From contig JASKMD010000021.1 in the NCBI GenBank assembly GCA_030144725.1, positions 2,377,768 through 2,441,767 on the forward strand: a stretch of 64,000 bases of DNA, given 5' to 3'. The position numbers and the translations under genes were made by a program. The DNA comes from Haematococcus lacustris. Lineage: Eukaryota; Chlorophyta; Chlorophyceae; Chlamydomonadales; Haematococcaceae. The notes under the pieces were generated by a model. That model ran no database searches and had not been told where the DNA came from. It saw only the letters and a list, made by a program, of their open reading frames with translations. Shown piece after piece: positions 41,644-51,033 of this stretch. The first letter of the stretch is position 1. Every line of letters starts with the position of its first letter.

Positions 41644-41659
41644 AAAAAAAAAAAAAAAA

Positions 41660-41831
41660 CAGCGCGTAACTCACGTCTAGGGCTCACGTCACGGCTGGGG
41701 ACACGAACCTTTATGTTTCTTGTCGCTACCCTTCCGCTTCTTCTTAGCCATCACGCGATGCGCAGTGCGACGGGCGGTGGCCTTTTCTAGCAATTTGGGT
41801 TTCCCGTGAAAAATACACGATTGTGTGAAAG
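41660..41831 (-). pseudogene. Fanzor 5' fragment, duplicated copy
   Basis: Same as 24159-24330: exon 1 at 41709-41751 on the minus strand and part of intron 1, cut at the LINE poly(A) junction. Confidence 0.8.
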
Positions 41832-42161
41832 CTCCTGACCCTGCCATGCACCCAATCTGGTCAGATGCCTCCTCCCCAACTGCCACCATACTCTTAGCAC
41901 AGATGCAGCCCAATGGCGCTGCAGCTTTCTGTGGTGCATACTGGAATAAGGTCAAACAGTGCTGGCTGGTGGGTGATGTTGAAGCCACCACGCCCTCCTC
42001 TTGCTCCACACATGGCAAGCCTGCTTCCTTGTGGCTACTAGAGCCAGCCTCATGTACCTGGCTCAAGTAACACACAATGGTCGCACATTTCACCTCGGTT
42101 GCTTCCAGCGTGAAGAGCATGCTGCCAAGGTGGTTGCATTCATGGTCACACTATTGCACAC
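41832..42161 (+). pseudogene. AP2-like half-domain fragment, duplicated copy
   Basis: Identical in content to 24331-24660, including CGAYWNKVKQCWLVG and the shifted HLGCFQREEHAAKVVA. Confidence 0.5.
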
Positions 42162-42171
42162 AGCACTATGA

Positions 42172-42438
42172 CAGCCCCCTTGTCCCTCAATAGGGCCTCC
42201 ATTTGAGCTGGATCAGTAGTACCCACTAGCAGCCACTAGCGGGATTATACTAGTGGGCAATAGTGACCCGACTCAAATAGTGTTATTGGGCTGTGTGGAG
42301 TATACCCAGTGCACATGGCACATGAGCCGCCTACCACCTACATTACTGCCTGACCCGTTAGGGCTATTGTGTAGAGTTGGCATGACAAACATGCACTAAG
42401 TGTAAGCTGATGACAGCTCAAAGTGGGGGGGGCACACT
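42172..42438 (-). repeat. Fanzor 3' segment, duplicated copy
   Basis: Same as 24671-24937: reverse-oriented 3' non-coding end of a Fanzor element without coding sequence. Confidence 0.8.
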
Positions 42439-42466
42439 CAGGCGTTCCCAACATGGGGTTGGTAAT

Positions 42467-42629
42467 TGTTACGTGATGATGTAATGCTGAGGCAATATTC
42501 GTAACGCCCCTATGAGAAGTGTGACGTGGTGCGGTGATCTGAGGCCGGGTTCGATTCCCGGGCAGACTTCCTGACAACGCCCAGTCTGTCATGGAGAACT
42601 CTGTCACCGTCACCGGACGTCTCGCAACA
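42467..42629 (+). repeat. 5' LTR of copy 2
   Basis: This 163-base LTR contains a perfect RNA polymerase III B-box-like element, GGTTCGATTCC (42548-42558), inside a T-arm-like hairpin (CCGGG TTCGATT CCCGG). GAAGT (42516-42520) and ACTTC (42566-42570) are complementary and enclose it. Confidence 0.95.
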
Positions 42630-42971
42630 GTTGGTTTCCGACCCATGTTCTGAGTCCGACTGGATCTATTTGCCACGTATCTGCCTGAGGATGAGCGGCA
42701 GAGGACGTTCTGGTTGGCGTGTAAGACGCGCTTGAGTCGGAGCTGGCTGTAGTGCGCCAGTTGTGGAATTGTCGCGAAGCGACGGCTGTGTGTGGGCTCT
42801 GAGATGAGCGAAGAGGCTAGAGAGCCTGGAAACCAATGGCTAGTGAGCCTTTGTGCGGTACAACCAGTCGGCGGAGGTTGATTCTGCGAGAGCGGTGATG
42901 GAGGTGACAGTAGTCGTGATGGCCCAATCGGCTGCGAAGAAGTTGCGTGACCCAGGAGCGCGAGAGGCCTA

Positions 42972-45900
42972 GTGGTGTTACAATTGTCGTTTGCGCCGAC
43001 TTGGCTTGGGAGAAGCGATTCTGTGCCTATGTTTGAAGCCAGATTGGCTATGGCTATGGGTGCACCACTGCACGCTGCTGAGGTACAGCCTGGAAGGCTG
43101 CAGCTGCCTTTTCTGTTTGAGGGCCGGCTAGGTAACAAGCCGTGCAGAGCCATGCTTGACACAGGTGCCATTTGCACCATAATCAGCAAGGAGTGGTTGG
43201 AAAGACATGAACGCAATGTTAACCCTGCTGCACTGCAAAGGAAGATCATGATGGAACCCCTGAGAGTGCTGACCGCAACCAATCAGCCTGTGGTAATCAC
43301 TGAACGTCGTTGTGGGCTGCTGGAGGTGCAAAAAAGCAAGACGACTTGCAATGCAGTGGTCATGCCAGGAATGCTCAAAGGTGTCGACCTGATCCTAGGT
43401 GTCGATTGGATGCACGAGCACGATGCAGTGCTGAAGGTTAAGCACGGGGTGTGCACGCTGTTTGAGGCACTCGGAGAGTCGGGGAAGCCTGTCAACTTGT
43501 TCGCACTGCAACCAAAGCACCTGCCTGGGTTTGCGGCTGTGGCTGCTATGAAAGAGCAATGGGAAAGCGCCGAAATTAAGCTGCTCAGTCCGGGCCAGGT
43601 CGTGCGACAACTGCGGAAAGGTTGCAGCAGCTGGCTGATGCTAGTGAAGCCTGGCGATGCTGGCGACCGGCAGGGCTGGCACCAGGGCAGCTTGGCAGCT
43701 GTAGTGGCTGGATGCAGTGAGCAGAACACGAAGGCTGAGCAGGACCCCGAGCTGGTGCCACAAGCTGTGCTAGATGGGTTGCTATCTGAGTATGCTGATG
43801 TGTTTGGGGACATGCCACCGGGGTTGCCCCCTGACAGGCCAGTGGGGCACACAATCAGGACACCACCCGGGGCTGAAGCTCCCTACAAACGTATGTACAA
43901 GCTAAGCCCCAGAGAGGAGGCTGAAGTGAAGAAGCAGGTGGCTGAGCTGCTGGCCAAAGGGTTGATTGAGCCAAGCAGCAGCCCATACGGGGCACCAATC
44001 CTGTTTGTGCAAAAGAAAGATGGGAGCCTGAGAATGTGTATTGATTACCGCGCCCTCAACAAGCTAACAGTGAGGGACAGGTACCCCCTGCCCAGGATTG
44101 ATGACCTATTTGACAAGCTGGCTGGCAAAAGGGTGTTTAGCTCCCTAGACCTGCAGTCTGGGTACCACCAGATCAGGATTACAGAGGAGGATGTGCCTAA
44201 GACTGCCTTCTTGACGCCAATGGGCCAGTTCCAGTTCAAGGTGCTCTGTTTTGGGCTGACCAACGCCCCTGCTACGTTCCAACGGATGATGAATAACGTG
44301 TTCAAGCCTTTGATCAATGAGTGTGTGCTGGTGTACATTGATGACATTCTGGTGATGAGCAATACCCCTGAAGAGCATGTGCAGCACCTGAGGCAAGTCC
44401 TGCAGCTCATGCGAGAAAACAAATTCTACGCCAAACTGGCAAAGTGCGAGTTCAACAAGACGCAGCTGGCGTTCTTAGGCCACATCGTGGCAGCAAAGGG
44501 ATTGCTGTCGACCCTGCGAAAGTGCAAGTCGTGAAAGAATGGCCGACGCCGCGCAACTTAAAAGACCTGCAGGCCTTCCTGGGGCTGGCAAACTACTTCA
44601 GGCGGTTCATACCCAACTTCAGCTCTCTGGCTGCGCCGTTGACGAATCTGACCAGCAAGCAAGTGGCTGCTGTGTATGACTGGGAACACTTTGGGGGTAG
44701 CGAGCTAGAAGCATTCGATGGCCTTAAAGAGGCGCTATGCTCTGCTCCTGTGCTGGCTCTGCCTGACTTCAGCAAGCCTTTTGTAGTGTGCACCGATGCG
44801 TCGCTAGTAGGCACCGGTGGGGTGCTGATGCAAGATGGCAGGCCAATTGCTTACACAAGTAAAAAGATGTCCCCAGCTGAGACGCGCTATGCCACTGGAG
44901 AGCAGGAGCTGCTGGGTATAATCAGAGCAGTCAGAGAGTGGAGGTGCTATTTGGATGGAGCGGTTGATGTTACAATCCTGACTGATCACAATCCCCTCAT
45001 CTACCTGCAAACACAGCCCAATCTGTCGAGGCGGCAGGTCAGATGGATGGAAGAGTTATCACGCTACAAGTATGAGATCAAATACATACCCGGTGCAACT
45101 AATGTGGCTGACCCTATCAGCCGTAATCCCGCTCTGGCCAATGAGGTGGCGCTTACATGCTCATCATCACCACACAATGTTGACTCTGAAGACGCCATGA
45201 CTGTGATCATGACGCTAAGCTCCCGGGCTGAAGGGCTGATCTACGCCATCACTACACGCCGCACTGCTGCCCGGCTGCGAGAGAGTGCTGAGCTGGGGCA
45301 GGTGGCTGCCCGGGAGGCTGCCCAAAGAGCAGGCCAATTGGCCCCACCTGATGATTTGGCTGCTGCCCATACGCCTGGCCAGGCAAGAATGACAAGTGCA
45401 CATCAAAAGGGGGCGCAGCCAGGTGGGGGGGAAGCCCTGCGGCAGCAACAACAAACAACAGAGTCACAAAACAAATCAAACAAACAAGGTGGTGACGAGC
45501 AGTCCACAACTGAGTCGGGTCCCTTAACCCTAATGCAGGCAATCAAACAAGCCTATGCGGCTGACACACGCTTTGCTGATGAGGCCTTCACATCGCAGCT
45601 GTACCAGCATGAGGGGCTGTGGCTGACTGAGTGGGGCAGAGTGGTGGTTCCTGATGACGCTGCGCTGCGGAAGAAAGTGATATACACCATGCATGACACC
45701 AGGTCTGCTGGTCACCTGGGTATGACGAAGACCCTAGAGCAGGTGACGCGCTGGTTTACATGGCCCGGTGTTTCAGAGAATGTGAAGAGCTACGTGCGCA
45801 GCTGCCACTCGTGCCAAGTGAACAAGTCAAGTGCCAAGAAGCCTGCTGGCCTGCTGCAGCCGCTGCCCATACCTGAGAGACCGTGGGACAGCGTATCAAT

Positions 45901-47062
45901 GGACCTCATAGTGAAGCTACCTGCAAGTGGGCCCAACAAGTATGACTCAATACTAGTGTTTGTGGACAGACTAACAAAGATGGTACACCTGGTGAAGACT
46001 TGGGAGAGCATGACTGCCACACAGTATGCAAAGCTGTTCCTTGAGCATGTGTTCCGGCTGCATGGGATGCCGAGGAGTGTGGTCAGTGACAGAGGACCCC
46101 AGTTCCACAACAAGTTCTGGGCTGAGGTGACCAAGCTGCTCCAGGTCCAGGTGAACCTATCCAGCGCCTACCACCCTGAAACAGATGGCCAAACAGAGCG
46201 TGTTAACCGGGTAATCGAAGAAATGCTAAGGCACTTCATCAGGCCTGACCAGCGGGACTGGGCGGAGTACTTACCTCTGGTGGAGTTCGCCATCAACAAT
46301 GCCTGGCAGGAGTCGGTCCGCAGTACGCCCTTCTACCTGAATTATGGCTATCATCCGCGGCTGGCTGAGCTGCTCGACCTGCCACAGAAGGTGCCGCAGG
46401 CGCATGGTTTTGTGAAGGGCATGAAGACAGCGGTTGAGCAGGCGAGGCAGTGCCTAGCGCGGGCGCAGAAGCGCATGAAGTCATATCAGGATAACAAACG
46501 GCGTGAAGTACTTTACCTGCCTGGTGACATGGTGCTGCTGAGCACACAGAACATGAGGGGTAAGGCTAACCAGCCTGGAGTCCGTAAGCTGAAGCCTCGC
46601 TATGTTGGTCCATTCAGTGTGCAGTACATGGTGGGCAAGGCAGCGGTGAAGCTGTGGCTGCCAGATGAGTGGTCTCGACTCCACAACGTGTTTCATGTGT
46701 CCTTGGTGAAGCCCTATCGCACAGATGCTTCAGAGGCAGTGCCTGGGCTGGCTGGACCACCTCCTGTGCAGTGGCTAGATGGAGAGCCCCAATACACAGT
46801 GGAGAAGGTGGTGGGCCACAGGCTGGAGCCCAGCAAAGGCAAGCGCAAGGGCAAGAGTAAGAAGAGACGGCTTGAGTTCCTGGTCAAGTGGCAAGGACAC
46901 GGTGACGAGCATGACACATGGGAGTTGAGCACACAGCTGGTGGGCTGCCAAGAGCTGATGGCCAGGTACATGGCAGAGCACAACCTGGGTGCCGAGGCTG
47001 AGGAGGCGGCTGATGGCGAGGCTGAAGCTCAGGATGATGTTGAGGCTGAGGCCCAGGCCTGA
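42972..47062 (+). CDS. Pol polyprotein: protease, RT, RNase H, integrase, chromodomain, with a -1 frameshift
   Basis: The zero frame 42972-44534 carries the aspartic protease (AMLDTGAICTI) and reverse transcriptase (CIDYRALN, SLDLQSGYHQI, and YIDDILV near 44334), then stops. At AAAGGGA (44495-44501) a -1 shift continues precisely through the conserved LGHIVAAKG-IAVDPAKV junction. The second frame then reads to TGA at 47060. It gives RNase H (FVVCTDAS, ELLGI, LTDHNPL) and integrase with an H2C2 finger (HLGM to CHSC). The DD35E triad is SMDLI near 45900, SDRG near 46085 and the E of DGQTERVNR near 46195. A C-terminal chromodomain (PQYTVEKVVGHR, FLVKWQGHGDEHDTWE) targets integration. The fused product would be about 1363 aa; its true N-terminus is unclear because gag is missing. 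Confidence 0.9.
44495..44501 (+). promoter_or_regulatory. Candidate -1 ribosomal frameshift heptamer AAAGGGA
   Basis: In the zero frame it reads A AAG GGA, a canonical X XXY YYZ slippery site. Slipping back one base joins the two conserved halves with no residue lost or gained. The same heptamer is in copy 1 (29054-29060). The alternative is an inherited one-base deletion. Confidence 0.5.
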
Positions 47063-47173
47063 TGGTAGTGACATGGACGGAACTCAGACACCAAGCGCTA
47101 GTGTGGGCGCGAGTGATGGCACAATGTGCCTGAGCGGGGCAACACCACGGTGGTCAGCTGAGGACAGCTGAGC

Positions 47174-47187
47174 CAGGTGGGGGGGAA
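47174..47187 (+). promoter_or_regulatory. Polypurine tract
   Basis: The purine-rich run AGGTGGGGGGGAA lies directly before the 3' LTR and would prime plus-strand DNA synthesis. Confidence 0.75.
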
Positions 47188-47350
47188 TGTTACGTGATGA
47201 TGTAATGCTGAGGCAATATTCGTAACGCCCCTATGAGAAGTGTGACGTGGTGCGGTGATCTGAGGCCGGGTTCGATTCCCGGGCAGACTTCCTGACAACG
47301 CCCAGTCTGTCATGGAGAACTCTGTCACCGTCACCGGACGTCTCGCAACA
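47188..47350 (+). repeat. 3' LTR of copy 2
   Basis: Identical by eye to the 5' LTR over all 163 bases, which implies very recent insertion or gene conversion. Confidence 0.95.
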
Positions 47351-47355
47351 GTAAT

Positions 47356-47691
47356 CTTCATGCAACTGCGGCCCATCTACTCCATCATTTGATGTAACGT
47401 TTGCTGCGTCTGCTGCATTGCGATAATGCGCGTTTAATGTAAGACTGGAATTGCCATCGGAGTCATTCGATGCGGGCAGCCACATGTGACCCCGGATGTG
47501 TCCCAATCGCAGACCGTGGTTAGCTACACTGGTAAGCCACGCCCTTGGCTATCCGTTAGCGATGCACGACATGTCGGTGGCGCACACCACCGAAGTCCGG
47601 CAAACATGGCTGGGCGAGCTTCCTGATGGCTGTATCACTGTATCGCTGTAATGGTGGGCGGCACAGTAGGGACTAGACACCCCCTCCAGCT
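47356..47691. other. Spacer
   Basis: There is no convincing coding or RNA gene here. This is the sequence into which the LTR element inserted, continuing the flank interrupted at 42466. Confidence 0.4.
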
Positions 47692-48081
47692 ATGACCCGC
47701 TATATGTTTTCAACCATTGAACAACAGCCTGGCCTCACACGAATCTTTTTTAGCATACTCATCAACGCGTCCATGGCACCATGCAACTCAATCATTGGGT
47801 TTGTATGTGACAAGATGGACCGCTTACAAGGTACACACTGCTATAGCCACGGCATACACAATACCCTGCTGACTGGGCTAGCTGCATTGGGTGGTGACAT
47901 CCGCCCAGCCATTGAATCCATTGCCAGCTTGCTGGCCCAGTATTGGGTGCCGCTCGGCATGGGAGCATGGGGCGCCAAACCCCAAGTGCCGTGTGACACC
48001 CGCTGGGCCAGCTACATCAGCTCAACGGGGAGCTCGTCTGGGGACCTGGGACACATTGCCCCTTCTGGCAGGTCTGCATAG
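47692..48081 (+). pseudogene. Transposase-like fragment (hAT/DUF659-type core)
   Basis: The frame contains GFVCDKMDRLQGTHCYSHGI followed by HNTLL and, 60 residues on, VPCDTRWASYI. Spacing and residues resemble the CxxHxxN...TRWxS segment of hAT/DUF659 transposases. The frame ends soon after; a neighbouring frame continues with helical sequence (REQQKQQLATYLQEHCG). No catalytic triad can be traced. I call it a decayed transposase with moderate doubt. Confidence 0.45.
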
Positions 48082-48239
48082 CCAACTGCCAGCAGATAAG
48101 CGCGAGCAGCAGAAGCAGCAGCTTGCAACCTATTTGCAAGAGCACTGTGGTGCTATGTGGACTTACTACCAGCATCATGTGCAGGCTCAAATGGCCTCTC
48201 TCGGCAGCTCAGACCAAGCTACGCGCATGGAAGTGGCGA

Positions 48240-48750
48240 TTGATGTGGTGTATCATGCCGAGCTACGGCTGCCTGGCAGAAGGTCGGGAGAGTTGTGTTT
48301 AATGTGGGTGACCATGCGTGCCAAGAGAGGCTTGCAGCGGCCCATGCCCTTGCCTTTGGAGGGCGTGATTTTGGCCACACAACTGCCGAGGAGGCAATGC
48401 AGATGACAGTAAAGCAGCTTCAGTCATACCTCCAGTTTCACAAGCAGGAGGTACACACGAGCTGGAGGGTACCCAAGCTACAGAGCCACGTGTGCAACCA
48501 CATCCGTGGGAAGCTTGCCGCAGCTGCGCCCCCTCAGCAGCAGCTGACACCTGCAGGCACCACCCCTGAGCTGGCTGTGCCTGCTGGTGCACCCCCTCAG
48601 CAGCAGCAACAGCTGGCAGCGGCAAGCACGTCGCGTAAGCGTGCGGCACCTGCAGCTAACAAGTCGAGGGTAGCAAAGCAAGGTGAGACAACACCACGTA
48701 CTGCACCTAGCACCTTGTTAAGCGTAGTTGTTAAGCGTAGTTGTTAAGCG
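48240..48750 (+). CDS. Unrecognised ORF with a SAP-like helix pair
   Basis: From about 48280 the frame reads VVFNVGDHACQERLAAAHAL, then MTVKQLQSYLQFHKQEVHTS and WRVPKLQSHVCNHIRGKL, followed by a Gln/Ala/Pro linker and a basic end (SRKRAAPAANKSRVAK). The middle part has the spacing of a SAP-type DNA-binding helix-turn-helix, but I cannot confirm the family. It is probably one exon of a mobile or DNA-binding gene that also used the AP2-like exons downstream. Confidence 0.4.
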
Positions 48751-48820
48751 TAGTAAGCAACTTGGGTTTCCCGTGAAAATACACGGTTGTGTGACGCTAC
48801 ATTCGTCGGCTTGTGACGCT

Positions 48821-49363
48821 ACATCTCAGGGCCCTGGTCGGACAACCCATGACAGCCCATGCAGACAAAGGGTGTGGTGCGGCATGTGAGATGCAGGTCC
48901 ATGCCCTGATGGCCATCAAATGCCGTGGCATGCGCACTCCCTTAAACTTTGTGCCTGAGACCTACAATGGCATGTACAAGCTGCTGGCACAAGTGGACCA
49001 GGTAAGCTGTTTCATGACCCCAGTGCTGTTCTGTCTGGCAACTGGCTGATTTGTGGGTCATGTCATGTTGGATATGCTGTGTAGGTTACACATAACAGCA
49101 CTGTGAGGCATTGCTTACTCTGTTCATGCTGTTTGTTGCAGGCGCTGTTGATTGAGCTGCTGAAGGCCTTCAGCCGCATCAGGAACAAACTCCGGGCTGA
49201 GTCAAGCAGGCAGAGGATGACTTGGAAGGCAACCCTTGGAGCATCTGACCTACCCATGCGCGCAGACTGTGAAGATGCCGCTTCCACTGCCACTGCACGC
49301 CCAGACCAGCCAAGTCATCCACTGACACCCCACTCAGATGCTGATTGTGGCATGGCCGGTTAG
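48821..49363 (+). pseudogene. AP2-like gene fragment, two exons
   Basis: Exon 48821-49001 encodes HADKGCGAACEMQVHALMAI, KCRGMRTPLNFVPETYNGMY and LLAQVDQ, resembling the end of an AP2 domain (AIKLRG...LNFP...Y), and ends at a GTAAGC donor. An exon from 49142, after TTGCAG, continues LLIELLKAFSRIRNKLRAES. The paralogous exon pair at 50393-50842 has the same structure. Confidence 0.5.
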
Positions 49364-49439
49364 ATGAAGTGGCCGCACGGTTTTATTCCGCACTGGAGGC
49401 AGTGCTGCGTCACGCATCTGTGCGTGTGCCCTCATTCCT

Positions 49440-49770
49440 GAACAGCCAGAAGGCAGGAGTGATACAACACAATGATGCTGGAGGTCTTTGCGGGGCAGCC
49501 TGGAGCAAGGTCCGACAGTGTTGGCAGGTGGGTGGTGTTGAAGCCACCACGCCTCCTCTTGCTCTCACCCTCCAAGTCTGCTTCCTTGCAGCTGCCAGAG
49601 CTAGTCTAATGTAACAGCATGTCACTGCTCTTGCCATGCAGGCTTACATATGTATCCATGGTCGCAATAGTTACCTCGGTAGCTTCCAGCATGAAGAGCA
49701 TGCTGCCAAGGTGATTGCAGTGTTTGTCACACTATCCCATACCATCCCAGTCCTCTATCCCGACTATGCC
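49440..49770 (+). pseudogene. AP2-like N-half fragment
   Basis: The sequence encodes GLCGAAWSKVRQCWQVGGVE and, after an apparent intron or frame break near 49615, YICIHGRNSYLGSFQHEEHA, AKVIAVF, the first half of an AP2-type domain. Its continuation was separated from 50393 by the Fanzor insertion at 49786-50377. Confidence 0.5.
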
Positions 49771-50392
49771 GTCCTGTGCCAGCCCCCTTGTCCCTCACTA
49801 GGGCCTCCATTTGAGCCGGATCAGTAGTACCCACTAGCAGCCACTAGCGGGATTATACTAGTGGGCAATAGTGACCCGACTCAAACAGTGTTATTGGGCT
49901 GTGTTGAGTACACCCAGTGCACATGGCACATGAGCCGCCTACCACCTACATTACTGCCTGACCCGCTAGGGATATTGTGTAGAGTTGGCATGACAAACAT
50001 GCACTAAGTGTAAGCTGATGACAGCTCAAGATAGGGGGCACACATTACTGTGCCTCAGCAGGCTGCTGCTCCTGGGCCTTGGGTGGCTTGTCTCGCAGAC
50101 GCTTGTACCCGAGGCCAGGGTACTCCTTGCCCTTGGCTGGCAGAGCTCCCTGCTCTGGCCAGAAGCACAGCTCCAGTGGGCACCACCTGCTCTCCCCAGT
50201 GCACTGCATGTTCAATGCTGCATTGCAGTCCCTGTCCAGCCATCTGCCTGGCTGTGGTGCTGGCTTGGCTTTGGCAGCCTTGCCCTTGGCCTTGCTGCGC
50301 TTGGCTGGCGGGGGAGTGCTGGGCCCAGGCTCTGAGGCTGCTGCCGGTGTGGCTTCCTGGCTGCTGCGTCCTGCTGCGTCCTGTGCCAGCCC
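49771..50392 (-). mobile_element. Fanzor element copy D, 5'-truncated, 15-bp target duplication
   Basis: A minus-strand insert contains the 3' non-coding segment (from the AGCCCCCTTGTCCC terminus at 49781) and the tail of the last Fanzor exon up to about 50377. The perfect repeat GTCCTGTGCCAGCCC flanks it at 49771-49785 and 50378-50392. It splits an AP2-like gene. Its 5' end is inside the last exon. Confidence 0.85.
50045..50377 (-). pseudogene. Fanzor C-terminal fragment, copy D
   Basis: About 110 codons retain the third RuvC motif (LDRDCNAALNMQ) and the conserved tail (GKEYPGLGYKRLRDKPPKAQ). The linker is shorter than in copies A and B. Confidence 0.85.
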
Positions 50393-50842
50393 ATGCAGAC
50401 AAAGGGTGTGGTGGAGCATGTGAGACGCAGGTTTATGACCTGGTGGCCATTAAGCTTCGTGGCATGCACACTCCCTTGAACTTTGTGCCGGAGACTTACA
50501 ATGACATACAGAAGCTGTCAGCACAAGTTGACCAGGTGAGGTGCTGCAGGCCTGCAGGTGCACTGCAATGCATCGTGGTGCAATGCCTGTTGAGCGTGCT
50601 GCCGCCTGCAGGCAATGCTGATTCAGTTTATACGGGCCTGCGCCCGCAACAACAAGAAGGTGCTGGCTGAGGCAGGCAGGCAGCAAGGGAGTGCCATCCA
50701 GGAGGCAGTCCTGGCAGCTCCTGACCCTGCCATGCACCCAGTCTGGTCAGATGCCTCCTCCCCAACCGCCGCCTTACTCCTACGCCAGGCAGGTCAGTCA
50801 CGGGCACCGCCCTCTGCTTGCGAGTCCTCCATTGAGGCTCTT
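50393..50842 (+). pseudogene. AP2-like gene fragment between two Fanzor insertions
   Basis: Exon to 50535 encodes HADKGCGGACETQVYDLVAI, KLRGMHTPLNFVPETYND and KLSAQVDQ, then a GTGAGG donor. The exon from 50612 (after CTGCAG) encodes MLIQFIRACARNNKKVLAEA and DPAMHPVWSDASSPTAALLL. Fanzor copy D lies on its left and full-length element B on its right, so this host or mobile gene was hit twice. Confidence 0.5.
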
Positions 50843-51033
50843 GGCTGGCCGTGTGATGCCCTCTGGACCACTGCCTCAATGCCTAGCCAAGGCCTAGCTG
50901 ACATTCGCTGTGGGTGTTGCGCACAACCAAGGCTGTAACAGAGCACTTGTGTATTTTCACACAATCGTGTATTTTTCACGGGAAACCCAAATTGCTAGAA
51001 AAGGCCACCGCCCGTCGCACTGCGCATCGCGTG

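Larger units (their letters stand above)
31626..41659 (+). mobile_element. L1-type LINE with poly(A), at a duplication junction
   Basis: This roughly 10-kb non-LTR retrotransposon has ORF1, ORF2 (APE endonuclease, reverse transcriptase, zinc-binding tail), a 3' UTR with a TGTAA signal and a 16-base A tail (41644-41659). Its left flank is the LTR element just after the pol stop. Its right flank is the Fanzor fragment from the start of the duplicated block. There is no ordinary target-site duplication. The near-complete frames suggest recent activity. Confidence 0.9.
41660..47066 (+). repeat. Segmental duplication, right copy (of 24159-31625)
   Basis: The block repeats 24159-31625 base for base apart from two transposon insertions in the left copy and at least one substitution (G/C in the protease-RT linker, 43766). 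Removing 770 and 1290 bases from the left copy gives 5407 bases, exactly the right copy's length. The LINE lies precisely between the two copies. Confidence 0.93.
42467..47350 (+). mobile_element. Ty3/gypsy chromovirus-type LTR element, copy 2, structurally complete
   Basis: Identical 163-base LTRs (42467-42629 and 47188-47350) begin TGTTACG and end AACA. The 5-bp target duplication GTAAT flanks them (42462-42466, 47351-47355). A G-rich polypurine tract precedes the 3' LTR. The first TGG after the 5' LTR (TGGTTTCCGACCC, from 42632) is where the primer-binding site should start; I could not match it to a tRNA. Only about 340 bases separate the LTR from the protease frame, so gag is absent. Confidence 0.95.

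Noticed and set aside
42516..42570. A true tRNA gene in the LTR
   Set aside because: It has a T arm and a short closing stem but no anticodon arm and no A box, so I list it only as a tRNA-like element.
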